Source of the DNA: Bradysia coprophila | Taxonomy: Eukaryota > Arthropoda > Insecta > Diptera > Sciaridae | Direction of reading: 5' to 3' | Length of the DNA stretch: 64,000 bases | Assembly (NCBI RefSeq): GCF_014529535.1 | Contig: NC_050737.1 | Span: forward strand, 5,744,749 to 5,808,748 | In this document: piece after piece, positions 23,501 through 35,625 of the stretch | How the letters are laid out: each line of letters starts with the position of its first letter | How positions within the stretch are numbered: the stretch's first letter is position 1 | Notes under the pieces: generated by a model | Told to the model about the DNA's origin: nothing | The model's input: only the letters and a program-made list of their open reading frames with translations | Databases searched by the model: none | Position numbers and translations under genes: made by a program

Positions 23501-26500
23501 CACAATTCCGAAATTTTAAAAGGAAAAACAAAATAGCAATTTTATTTAGCTTTGGTGTTTCGATGCTCCCTCTCTTGCTCTCTGTCTCTCTGTTAAGCTG
23601 TATAATGTTCTGTGGTGGGCTACGATCAATATAAATATAAATGTTTGATGGTAAAATTAAATTGCATGACACAATCTCTATATGCCTTTATTATGCCTCA
23701 AAATGACCCAGTCAATAAAAATCTGGTAAATAAAGGGATTTTTGGTGTAGCACTAAAATAGTGCGGGTGATACCGTCTCAATTGTTACCGAATTCACGCT
23801 GTAAGTGCGGTCGAAATTCAAAATGGAAAGTGCGGAGGTCTTTCTAAAGTAGCGTCATTTTTATACAATGAAGCGGTGAAATGTATTTTTTGGTTCCATT
23901 TTTCATCGAATCGTTCACTTAAAATTCAAATTTAAGGCACACTTACGGCGTGAATTTGTATGGAAAAACGCCTATATCGGCATCCCTTCCCAGAAATGTT
24001 TATTTTTTTGTAGAAAAATGTTTCTGGAGGGGTGCCAGAACTTTGCCTAATTTTGTAACTTTTCGGACGTTGTTACCCACACTAACAACAGCTATTTCTC
24101 TTCAAAACCTTTACGTAGTGTAAAAATGAAGTCCCAATTTTCATTTCAATTGCATTTTCTTTACAGAAATATCATCTTGTTGGGTCATTCTGCGAGGTAA
24201 GTTTAAACAAAATTTTCAAATAATTTCTTTTACTTTGAACATTTGTTTTGAGAATATTGAAATATTGAAATTTTTTACAATAAAATTGTTTTTCTTCGAT
24301 TTTCATGTGTTGCTTTTCTAAGTTTTCTTTCTATCACCTATGTATTTTTATGAATAAAAATTGCTTCTAATTACGAAAATTTTCAATTACAAACAAACGA
24401 AAAAATAGAAACTAAAAATTGAATTTGAAAAGTTTCACTTTTCTATATTGAACATAATAGTATCCGTAGATCTGCAAATATTTGAATTGGAAATAATATA
24501 TTGGTTTACTTGTTTCAATTTTTATCGAATTTCTTTTGTTCATCCTATTTCATACTTTATCATCGGCAATACGAAAATATGCTATTTTGACTTCTATAAT
24601 TACTTTATGCTAAGTCAATGTATAAAAAGTCCGACATATTTTGTTTTAAGTCATGTGGTTCAGAGCTACAAGAAGCCATTGCACTATATTGTCGAAGGTA
24701 TTCAGACCAAATATTCTGATTTTGACTTCAAAATTTTTAAAGTAAATTTAAGCAAATCTAGAGAGTAATCAGATTACCATGTCGTGCACTTTTTCCAACA
24801 AAAAATTCTGAAACTCCAGAAATTCGGTAACCTCGTTGGAGCCAAATTCTCTATTCTGTTCGTAAGATTTTGAGTTGATAACTGTCGAGCTTCGATTAAG
24901 TGTTAAATATTTGAAAATATTTACTTGTTTTAACAATTTATAATTACCTTCACATTTCCCCGATATTGGTCGAAATTGTGTGACATAACGGAAAAGGGCT
25001 CCAAAATATTTGTAAAAGGAAAAATCTTAATGGTAAGCCCAGAATTCCCGTTGTTATAATATATTTCAGGACTTAAACGTTAAAAGAACTTTTCACATCG
25101 TTTTTCACCAATGGACCATAGAAGGCCTTTTTATTTTCATCGGTTACAACCACATTACTTACAACCTAAAATCAGACATTTTACTAAGGGCGAAAAAACT
25201 CGGTAAAATGTTTCCGTTAGACGTACTGGTTCTGCATAGTGAATTACTTGAATCTCCAAACAGTTTACCTTCAGGTTCAATCTGACGTGGAGTTGCACAG
25301 TTTTGGATATTAAACCGTCAATATTTTCACTACTGCAACACCGGTGTGAGCAACCGGAAAGCTGATTCTGTTGACCTATAAATCAAACTAAATCCTATAA
25401 ATTGCGTATGTCAATCTCATACGACTGAGTTAATTTTGCATGACCTGAATTTAACCTGTTCCGAGAACAGGGAAATATTTAGTAAACAGTTAATAAATTG
25501 GTCTAGTTATTTCGCTCGCTTTATGAATATTGGTCAAAATAGCAATATTTCTGTTAGAAGGATTGCGTAGATGCATTAAAGCTTATAAGTCGACTCATAA
25601 ATTGGATTTTGCAGGTCATAGTTAAAATAAAGTCATACACTATATACGTAGGTAAAGGCACAGTAAGTTGTAGGCCTTACCACATAAGTTGTAGATTTAT
25701 TTTCGTTAATTTACCTTAAAGTGAACGGTTAGTCATATGCCACATTTACACAAATAAAAGTTAAAACTAGTGAAGTAAAAGAATTCGTATCCAATGAAAG
25801 TATAAACCAGGTATGGTATGTTCATACAAACCGCAGGACATGGCGGTGAGTTTGTTTATATGAAATCGCTATGTCCTGCGCTCAATACAAAGTTTGACAT
25901 TCGACCATACCTTGTGTTGACGTTCATTGTTCGTATCAGCGTATACTTTTGACGAAAGGAATAACAGATATAATCGAAGTTTGTAAGAGAAGCAATACAA
26001 TTTGTAGTTTGAACTTAGTGGAACATTTTTGGCCGAGATTTAAAGATTTCTTTTTACCGTGAGGCCATGATACCTCATTTTAGTTTTTAAAAAAATATGG
26101 AAGACAACATCACTTACATTTATATACATTTGCACAAAAATGGACGATCATGGACCATAAAAAAAAGATTTGAAGAATGTCTCGGGGTCTTGGCCAAAAA
26201 TGTGTCACTAAGTTCTATGGCCTATTCTATGAAGCGGACAATGTAAAGCATAAATTTATTGGTCGACTTATAAGTTATAAGGAATTTTCTCAATTCTTCT
26301 ATTATACTTTCATCATCAAGTCATTGTAATCCATTTGTGTTGTAATTCTAAGTTTCGTTTTTTGTATAAATTTTTTTTAATTTTCTTATTTTCAAATTCT
26401 ACTTAATTTTATGAAATGAAACAAAAAAAAAATTATTTCATGAAACAAAATACATTTTTATAATATATGCCTCACCATAGGCACAACCAAGTCTTTAAAG

Positions 26501-27211
26501 GTAAGAATTGATGAAAAACTAAGCAAAAACATCTCAATTATTTCTGTTTTTATTTAAATAGCATAGCCGAATAGGGTGCAATATTTTTTGGTTTCCACAT
26601 TTTTTTCTTATTTTCGATTAGCTGAGAGGGTTATACATTTATTCAAAAAAAAACCCATCGCTTTCAATAACAGCTTTTGGAACGATTTTCTTTTCTATAA
26701 AAAACATTTCACAATCCAATGGATTTAAAACGAACATTTTTATAATGAATTCTTCAAACAAAACACCTTTAGTTTGCAATATATAATATAAAATGGAATG
26801 ACGCGCACAGATTTATTTTATAAAATATTATTCATTGGCTTCATGCAAATTTACATTCAACTGAAACGCACATTTTTTTAAAGACATTGGCAAGACAGTT
26901 AAAAATTATTCAACTGAAATGAAAATTGTGTTGAATCAATTTCAGTTTTTTTTCGAATGCACTCAATAAAGTTTTGTTTTTAATTTTCTTACACACATTT
27001 AGATGTACTCTACTTAAAGAATGTTCAACGATGACATCGTTGCAATATAAACGTTTAAAAAGGAAACACCCTAATTTAATTTTAATCTTTAATCTCTAAC
27101 ATTCAAAGAGAGGCAAAAATTAACATTTCTTGCTTTTAATAGCAAAGTCCTTTTATATGAGTAACCAGTGGTTACTTACCACAAAGGCTCACTATACCTA
27201 ACTTCCTTTCG
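20590..27211. other. Long gene-free AT-rich stretch
   Basis: About 6.6 kb with no supported coding exon. It contains a TC-rich microsatellite at 20928-20946 and a small hairpin region at 25808-25917 with ends accaggtatgg and ccataccttgtg and an inner pair gcaggacat / atgtcctgc. Short frames at 21502, 21941, 22993 and 24448 have no recognisable similarity. Confidence 0.4.
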
Positions 27212-27216
27212 TGGGC

Positions 27217-28256
27217 TTAGGGTGGATCGATTTAAAAATTTTGATTTTTATCCAATAAAGTGTTCCATGACAATTTTCTACAAGAACTTTTTTTAATTTT
27301 ATGTTTTAAGGGTACCGCCCGCACGGTGCGGGTGAATGAATTTTAACTGAGCATTTCGATGCACTTTTGATGTTTTTGGATATTATAAGTCAGCTCGGAG
27401 CCCTAAACAAGGTTCCACAAAAATTTTTGATTTTAATCCTTACCGTCGGTGACATTGGTGCATAGCCCATCCTGTCTACAGAGAGAGTGGTGGATAACTG
27501 GTTATGGTTTCAATCGATAGTGCCTGAAATTCTAATACAAATTGTACAAAAATGTGGTACCCTAAGTCAAAGTGAAGCCGGCAGAGACCCGCTAAAGTTG
27601 AAAAAACGTGATTTTCAAACTGTCATAGAGACGTGGATGACTTGAGGGATGAAGCTAATAAATAGTTTTAGCAGTAGAGCAAAATTTCCTCTACCAATGA
27701 CTCAAAAAAATTTTCTGTATACCAACTACGTAGATGCCGACAGTAGCTCAAAGTTTTTCCCTCATATTTGGTAAAATTTGCAGGTTTCAGATGCACCTGA
27801 GAGTCTCAGGTCCTGAGACGCACTTATTAAATTTTTTTGTTATTAAATTGGTTAATTCTGAAATGCTGAAAGTCATGTCAACAGTGCCAATGTGTTGTAT
27901 GAATAAGTGAAATATGTCCTTCTACAGCGAAATTTTGTGCATAATTTCCACCACGATGGGCTATGCACCAATGTCACCAATGGTACGGATGAAAATCAAA
28001 AATTTTTGTGGAATCTTGTTCAGGGCTCCGAGCTGACTAATAATGTCTGAGATGTCTGAGATTTCACTTCAAATTTGAGCAACTTTTTGCTGGGAACAAA
28101 ATTTCTCCTTCGAAAGGTCGAACGTTTACAAATGTGAATTTTTTCAAATTCGACTTAATGGCAAAATCAAAAAAAAAGTCTTCTAGAAAATGATCGTCAT
28201 GGAACACTATGTGATTTTTGAATTAAAATCAAAATCTTTAAATCGATCCACCCTAA
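27217..28256. mobile_element. 1.04-kb foldback transposon with 5-bp target duplication
   Basis: Long inverted repeats start TTAGGGTGGATCGATTTAAA on both ends and continue with interruptions for more than 250 bases (shared inner blocks include gttccatgac, ttccacaaaaatttttgat and gcatagccca or their complements). The direct repeat TGGGC abuts each end (27212-27216, 28257-28261). No reading frame of note. It is a non-autonomous DNA element of undetermined superfamily. Confidence 0.8.
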
Positions 28257-28261
28257 TGGGC

Positions 28262-29213
28262 ATGGGCATCCTACTCGTCCCTAACAAATACTAAACCTGT
28301 AGCGTGAGACATTCAATGTTAAATTACACTCTGACCTATTTTCAGAGCCTTTGGTTCCAATTTTATGTTTATGCCACTTATTATATCTCGATATCGAGCT
28401 CCATGAATTTTTCGATTTGGTTCTTTCTTTGAATTTTGATGCAGAAAGATATGGGAATCTCTGAAAAAGCTGTTTTATGAACATGAAAATAATGTGATAC
28501 GCTTTTTCATTTCATAGCTTTGACAAGTTTCAACAAGTAATTTTTAATATTATTGTCATTAAAAAATGGTTGTACGGTATGCTTTTAAAATGCACCGATT
28601 TTTTATAACCGTCATTGATCAAATTCATTTTACGTACAGCCGCGAAATATTTTATGGGGGACCAAAAAAACTATCAAGAAACATCTAAGCTGTTACAAGT
28701 TACAAGTTTAGTTCGGCTTGAAACAAAAACTTTATTGCTCGATATTTACAATAAAAATCAATTTTCTGCTTGGAATAATATTTTATTTTACGGCGCTCAA
28801 AAAATACTTGTCAAAAGTTCTATCCCCCATAGCGACGTATTTATAATCTTAACGAAATCTGTTACTTCCTTAGTTCTAAGAAGTTGTGATATATTGACAC
28901 AAATTTTTTTACTTCACTATTATGATATAAAATATATTTTATGCCACTCAGCGTCATAATATACAAAATTTGCACATTTTAGATGCCTCTGTGGCATAAA
29001 ACGTTGTATGCAACTCGATGCAAAGTACTTTATTAGGCTCACAATGTGTATTTTGAGCACGCTTTGCGGCATCGTGTCATAATTATACATCTAGAGCCTA
29101 ATAACTATTATTTGTATGCCTTCAAATTAGTTAAGAATTCTTAATTTATTTGTGTCGTTTTCGTCGAAAACTCATGAATATCACACATGGTTGCCGCCGA
29201 TATTTTATTTATC
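28262..29213. other. Gene-free stretch with a dispersed repeat
   Basis: Contains an open frame at 28615-28959 with no similarity recognised. Bases 28980-29113 resemble 30652-30764 (shared ataaaacgttgtatg and gcaaagtactt), so this is a dispersed repeat. Confidence 0.4.
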
Positions 29214-29215
29214 TA

Positions 29216-29399
29216 CAGTCGAAGAAAAATAGATTTCGGTGTTTTCAACGAATACAATCCAAACGATATTATTTTGATCCACGTGCGATTTACGAGTTAT
29301 AATACATATACATACGTAAATATCGTAACTTTGGTAATGCATGTGGGATAAATAGCATTGATTGGATTGTATTGCTAGTTTCTTATTTTTCTTCGACTG
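29216..29399. mobile_element. Tc1/mariner-like MITE
   Basis: Inverted ends CAGTCGAAGAAAAATA and TATTTTTCTTCGACTG are flanked by TA on each side (29214-29215 and 29400-29401). A second inner inverted pair (aatacaatccaa / ttggattgtatt) is present. It is 184 bp and non-coding. CAGT ends with a TA duplication fit Tc1/mariner. Confidence 0.75.
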
Positions 29400-29401
29400 T
29401 A

Positions 29402-30062
29402 AAACAAATTATTTCATAAAATCAACCTGAAAAAATGATTTCGACATGATATTTCCTAAAAAAAATTAACGCTAGCCTCTAACACTTCCCAATACTTGAT
29501 AAAATGATCAATTTTCGTTTATACCGTTTTCCGCACTACGTTGTATATTTGGACGAGTAAAGCCATAATTTCGGGACCAGTTCAACTGACTCAGATAAAG
29601 CTCATTAAATTTAAGTTCACTTTTATAGAATAATTCAGACGATTCTTTAGCAAGGGGTTCGTGTCAAATTTAGGAAACAGCACATTCCTTTTCAATTTTT
29701 CGAGTTACAAATTTGGAATATGCAGTTGTTTGCTACATCTGAACTGGTCTATGAACAATGAACATACAGTCGCTGCTTATAGTAAACTAACAATTAAAAA
29801 ACAATGTTCATAATGTATCTACTTCCACTGATGCGTGCTATATACGCACAATGTGCGAAACACAAAGATGACGTCATTGTAGACATCGCGCGTAGCTGTT
29901 TTTATACAAAGTGTGTTTGTTTGCTGGAGGAAAGACTGTAGATTTTTCTTCTTTTTTTTACTAGTTGTACATACAGTGAGTTACATTCTTAAACCAGCCC
30001 ATTGAAGAAATTTAGTTTTCAGTTAATTTTGACATTTCACAGTGTTAACACCGTTACTAACA
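29402..30062. other. Gene-free stretch
   Basis: AT-rich sequence with no exon, RNA gene or complete element recognised. Confidence 0.35.
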
Positions 30063-30480
30063 CACGGTGGGGCTGAACGAACTTTAAATAAACATGTCGA
30101 CTTCCATATCGGTTCTTTTCATAGCTGAGTTTGGGGAGGCGTGTACTATCCAACGGCACATGTTGGACTAGTGTTTGAAACTGGAATCGGTAGAGGGACA
30201 AATTGTAAGAATATCCATGTAAAAATTATTGCTCTCGGTCATTTGGTCGAGCAATAGAAGCTGAAAGTCGAAAATTCCACCTCTTCAAGGGGTGATGCCT
30301 CCTCGATGAAGTTCTCGATCCAGCACTTTAATAGCGTTTCTAGACAAACTTAATGTGCTCTTTCGAATGGCAATAAATTTTTTTTGAAAGTGGTACATTT
30401 TCAGAAAAGTCACTTTTTTGCAACCCTCGGTGAACTTTGGCTATTCCCATACCTTGCCGGTTGGAATATTTCAACACGAC
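30063..30480. repeat. Truncated copy of the CACGGTGG-ended element
   Basis: Starts cacggtggggctgaacgaac and follows the element at 37718-38427 in order (shared ggaatcggtagagg, caaattntaaga and ccctcggtgaactttggc type blocks). The right inverted end is missing, so this is a one-ended copy. Confidence 0.6.
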
Positions 30481-30867
30481 ACGACACGACACTGTAAAAT
30501 GTCAAGAATATCGAAAAACTAAAATTCCTTGCAGAAAAATTGAAAAATGTATACTATCCATACATCGGTTGATTTTAGAATGTAAGTCACCGTAGATTCA
30601 CCAAATTTTAACGAGATCAATCATAATGTTCGAAAACTGCTAGGTTTAGATCCCTCTGTTGTATAAAACGTTGTATGAATCTCGGTGCAAAGTACTTGAT
30701 AAGGCTCACGATATACTAAAGTACTTCGCACTCGTCACTCGATGTCATAAATAACTATTAATTGTTTCAAATTTAGACGTATAATAAGGTTCCCAGAATA
30801 AAACATTGAGAAAGAGGACATTTCGTTATGGCAAAATAGTACATCATTCTTGGCTGAAAAAAGTTAT

Positions 30868-31794
30868 TGTTGGAAGTTGTGGATTGGCTGCAGGAACGAG
30901 TAGCACTTATACACGGAACTCCAATGAAACACGACTTTGCCTTTCGGTTGTTTATTGGAAAGTGACTAATAACATTTTGCTCTTAACTAAGGCCACTAAA
31001 ACCTTGTGATCCATTTAGACTGCTTGTCTATCACTAGATAGAATTATATCAAGTACATATTCCAACATCCACAGACGATTTTTAACCATTGCCTTGATGT
31101 TTAAAGTCCGTATGCATTTTAACGATTGAATTTTGATTGACTGTAGGAGACCAATTGTGTTGAATCCACGCCATGACTTGATGGTTGAGCTAATTCAACT
31201 TTGACCGTTACTGAGCAATGACATCGATTGATTGGAATTTTGTTGGCATTATCTCGACCTTTGACCATTTTTTCTATCGACTATCTACTTGACCATTAAA
31301 ACCATTTCGTTGTCTACCGACTTTCCACTTGACCGTGTAAACCATTTTTCCATTAGAGTGAATCCTGATGTGACTACCTCCATGAAAAATTACACCATAA
31401 TTCTGGAGTTTACCGCCACCATTCTTGTAACTGATACTGCCGTTACCACGAATACTTTTGCACGATCCAGCGCCTTTACGTAACTGTTACTGCCGTTACC
31501 TCGAAATCCTTTTCCTGAGCCACCACGAGCGATTATACTTTGTCCACTAAATTTATTAGCGACAAATAGTACATCCTGAGCACCATAACCTGTTGGAAGT
31601 AGTGGATTGGCTGCAGGATATTACGGGTAGCACTTATACCCGGACCTCCTATGAAACACGACTTTGCCTTTCGGCTGTTTATTGGAAAGTGACTAATAAC
31701 ATTTTGCTCTTAACTAAGGCCACTAAGACCTTGTGATCCATCTAGACTGCTTATCTATCACTAGATAGAATTGTATCAAGTGCATATTACAACA
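30868..31794 (-). mobile_element. Small LTR retroelement (TRIM-like) with both LTRs
   Basis: Two direct repeats, 30868-31067 (200 bp) and 31591-31794 (204 bp), begin TGTTGGAAGT and end in CAACA. They enclose 523 bases. The 5-bp repeat GTTAT flanks the whole (30863-30867 and 31795-31799), as left by an integrase. On the minus strand TGGTGCTCAGGATG lies about 5 bases inside one LTR and could be a primer binding site. The same strand carries a broken Gly-rich stretch with RGNGS repeats, perhaps a gag relic. No protease, reverse transcriptase or integrase is present, so it is non-autonomous. The two LTRs differ at a number of sites, so insertion is not recent. Confidence 0.8.
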
Positions 31795-32657
31795 GTTATA
31801 AGAGGGTGCTGTACTGTAACTTGAATTGAAAGTAGTAAATAATATGATATAGTAGCAACAAATGTTCTAAGAAACAACTTCTGCCTCTCCACCAGGTTTG
31901 AGATAATTTCAGGATTTTTAAATGTATTGAAAAACAGAATTGCGATGTTGACTGGTAATGCTCTCTCTGGCATTGAGACTAGACGTTGTATGGTTGATTT
32001 TGTAGCAGAAAGAAAAGTTCAAAAATAGTACACTTTTACTAAAATTGCAGCGGGCTAGCTACAAAACGTAAAAAGTAACAACGATGTCTAAAAAGAGTAC
32101 ATGTACTCTAGAAAGAGTACGCGTGGTAACCCTTGCTTGGAATCTGCCATATAAGCGTAATAACAGCAAACGAACATAACTAAGAATATTTTTAATTTAA
32201 AAGCTGAAGCTTAAGCGCTAAAATTATTGAATTCTATGATTTATTTACATGCAATTGGAATAATTGATTATTGTTTTTGTTCAACGCTCACCATTTTATG
32301 TTCTGTTTCTGCTGGCAGGAATTTTTTATTTTTTAGATGTAAACAAAAACTGTAAATATTTTTACACAAAATTAGTAAACCCATATATTCTGTAAAATAA
32401 ATTTAAAAGTAAAAAAAAAATCAAAAACAAATCGCTTGATCAAAACATTTGTAAATTGAACACACTTTCAAAAGCACATGTAAATTTTATAAAATTATTT
32501 TTAAAAGTAAAATTAGATTTTTTTTGTTGTTAAAAAATATTTTTTTTTTAATTATCAAAAAAATAATTGCGATAAATTAACGATGATAACATTTTCCTCC
32601 CGGATTATGTGTGCACTCTACCCACAATTATTGGCAAACCAAAAAAATACTCTACTT

Positions 32658-32804
32658 TTAACTAACATAAAAATAAATCCAAAATACCAATAAACCTAAA
32701 ATTGCGAATGGAATAGCAGACCAGCATTTTGTAGAAGAGACATTATTGTAGCATCCTCTGCTGCGCCCACCTCCAGATAAAAAGCTAAGCGAACTATACA
32801 AAGA
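32658..32804 (-). CDS. Candidate terminal exon with a C-terminal membrane helix
   Basis: On the minus strand a strong acceptor (long pyrimidine tract ending TTTGTATAG) opens a frame of about 48 residues. It contains GGGRSRGCYNN and a hydrophobic end AIPFAILGLLVFWIYFYVS before TAA. A tail-anchored or GPI-like C terminus is possible. No upstream exon could be linked, and the family is not recognised. It may be a chance frame. Confidence 0.25.
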   Translation of the reverse strand, partial: SLYSSLSFLSGGGRSRGCYNNVSSTKCWSAIPFAILGLLVFWIYFYVS

Positions 32805-34466
32805 AAATAAATAAAAAAGCCTTTTAACAATCCATAATGTAAAATGTAAAAATAACACTCATTTCGGTAATCGGTAAGTCAAAAAGTATTTCTTTTTTTC
32901 GTTTAATTTAAAGTTACACGAACCCACATTGTTAGTTTATAGAATATTTAGTGATATAACTAGTCTGAATGTTAGATATAGTAAATAGATGTAAAGTTAA
33001 AGTTTAATGAATAAAAAAAAAAAAAAAATCATATTTCGTCGACTTAGGAAGTATTCATTTCTTAAAATTATTATTTAGTAGTAACATCGTAGCAATTTAC
33101 TGTTTTATGTTTCAATGTTTTACTATCGCTTTTCTATTTTTCCGCTAACGCTCGCTACATCTCTGTCTGTATGTCTCTCTCTCTCACTCATACTCTAACG
33201 AAAAACATACTTTCTATTCCATTAATATTGAAAATATCTAAGACAATGAATGACTTAATGTATATTGAAGAAAAAAACTGCCAAATGAAGGTATACATCT
33301 CAATGTGTCCTAGACTTAGTGTCCGAACGCAGAAGTGTTAATCATTTCAGATTTTTATAACACTACCTCTTGATTTGCAAACATGTACAATTTAATGACC
33401 ACAAAAACCTAGATAATTGATGAGAATGTAGAAGATAGAATTGTTAGTTTAGACTCCTTTTGTATTATTCCTTCGTAGCCCTTACTACATTCAAGTGGAA
33501 ATGATTGATAAATTGGGCCGGCCTGGTGGAAAGTAGTTAATCATTTCCTTCGAAATAAGAGGTCAATCATTTGAAGTATAGATCTGACGCAAAAGGAATG
33601 CAAAGGCAGGACCTGGATTTATGTTCTTTATTTAAAAAATTGTAACGGTCACGCGCGTGACACACTTTTAAAGTGCTGAATAACAGATGATCCATCGGCC
33701 TGAAAACGACTTTCCGACATTTTCTCAGTTCAAATACTTTAAAAATCTTTCCACCAGATGAGTGTTCCTCAAATCGATCAGATCTCACACGATGGTACAT
33801 CGTTTTATAATTGTTATGCTTGCTTAGAAACATATAGTCTAGTGAATCCAATTTGCTACTTTATTTATTGAGACACAGATATTGTAGCATTTTAACTTGT
33901 GTGCAAATGTTTGCAAACTAATTTGACCTTTTGATACGAACAGAACCTTTTTAAAACGTGAGCTTCGTTATGCCCAGATGCAAATGGCAATATAACTAAC
34001 AGTCGAGCTGTGTTGTAGGTCCATCGAAAACTTTGGTCTGCATAACAATTATCAAATCGTTTACCATTTTTACACACCAAAAACAAACCTCACAGCAGCA
34101 CAGCCGAAAGTCAGGCCATTCCAGCTCAATTATTTATTTAAAAAAAAGAGTCCGTTAACCTTACAACAAAACTTTTTTTGAAAAGTTAAAATGCATGACC
34201 ATAAACTAACATACAAACTACAAACGTGGACACAAGTACATTCCATTGATGAGACCGCAGAGAGGATTTAAGTTTCATTTCAAACCGAAACCGAGATTAC
34301 TGCTCCGCACTTGCCTGCAGCATTGTTTTTGATATTAAAATGTAACAGAAATTATGTTAAATTATTTTTAAGAAAATTGCTTTTTAAAAAAAGATTTCCA
34401 AATTGAATTTGATAAAAAAAAACTTTTTTTTTCTCTCCAAACATGCCAACTTTCAGATGGGGTCGA

Positions 34467-34577
34467 GGTCCCCACAGCAGAACATCTGGGGGTCATCATC
34501 CCGCTGTCATAGATTATCGGACGGGTTACATTCGATCCCATCTTCGCTCTCCATCTGGCAGGGTCAGATGACTGAAT
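34467..34577 (+). CDS. Candidate terminal exon
   Basis: Follows an acceptor-like ccaactttcag preceded by a T-rich tract. One frame reads GRGPHSRTSGGHHPAVIDY and continues for 37 codons to TGA, with locally higher GC than the surroundings. A second frame is also open here. No upstream exon or family could be recognised. Confidence 0.2.
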
Positions 34578-35484
34578 ACACACTTCCAACCACCAAATCG
34601 ATCAATAAAACAATGTCTGAAACCAATTTCATGGATACACGATTTGCACGAAAATATTCCTATGTATCAACTGATTGATTAATCAAATTAGCGATTTGTG
34701 TTGACGGTTTTTTTTTGTGTTAGACAATTTTGTAGCGAAAACGAATGAAATTGAAATTGCAAAGAAGAAGGAAAAAATTATAAGACAAAAAGTTTAGTCG
34801 AAAGTTTAAAATAGTAAAAACCATAAAATATTTGTATTTAAATATAGGTGTTCGCGTGTTGGAACTTGTAGTCAAAAATTATGTAAAAATTCAAAATATA
34901 TCACAACCAAAAATTTATTTACACGGATGCATTAAACATTATGTCGCAGAATTTGTTAAGTTATAGACATGAAGCAATATTAATTGAATCGAATTTGTAT
35001 TTTTTTAATTTTAACTAATTGAGTCTGACGAAATGTAATTTCGACAATGCGAACAAATTGCGAATCTTTGGAAGTATTGTCATTTTCTAGAGGCGTTATT
35101 AACTGTTCTGTACTGTAGCCACTAGAATTCTGCCATTTTAAACCAAAATAAAAAAAAAATCGAATTTGTGTTTCGGGCTTTGAAGAGCTTTCGAGAGCTC
35201 TGCGTTTCTTTTGTATTCCATAGAAATCTATCACTTTTCCAATGAAATCCAAAAAGAGCTCAAAGCTTTCGAAAGCTCTGCGACAGACTCATAAAATACG
35301 ATACGCTGTTTTGGCTTAACCAACAGTTTTGAAAGTTGTCAGTAATAGCCAGAAGAAGCCAAGCTGGACAATAAAGAAATGAGACGATTGACATTTCCCA
35401 TTCGCGCAATCAAAACGAATATTTACGCGCTGAAATATGAAAAGTTGTTTTTGGTTTAGATTGGAATAGTAGTACAGACCGAAC

Positions 35485-35625
35485 TTAACCTGTCAAATAC
35501 GGCTATTCGTCTGTTAATTGAGGTACGAGATTTGAAATCAACCTATTAAAAATAATTTGATCGATGGAAGTAATAGACCCGATAATATCATACTGGTCTT
35601 ATGATTGTCGTTTGTAATGGGTTAA
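35485..35625. repeat. piggyBac-like MITE, short copy
   Basis: TTAACCTGTCAAATACGGC at the left and, on the reverse strand, TTAACCCATTACAAACGAC at the right. Same end structure and TTAA borders as 10059-10272, but shorter, with internal divergence. Confidence 0.55.

Larger units (their letters stand above)
31800..35484. other. Gene-poor stretch with two weak exon candidates
   Basis: Mostly AT-rich non-coding sequence with a TC microsatellite near 33175 and an A run at 33011-33027. Two weak candidate terminal exons are listed separately (32658-32804 minus, 34467-34577 plus). No complete gene could be assembled. Confidence 0.35.

Noticed and set aside
25808-25917. Full MITE call for the gcaggacat hairpin region
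   Set aside because: The inverted ends are short and imperfect, and no target duplication is visible. Noted only inside the intergenic entry.
28615-28959. 114-residue open frame
   Set aside because: Reads as AT-rich chance sequence with a non-ATG-rich context. No domain, splice partner or conservation is visible.
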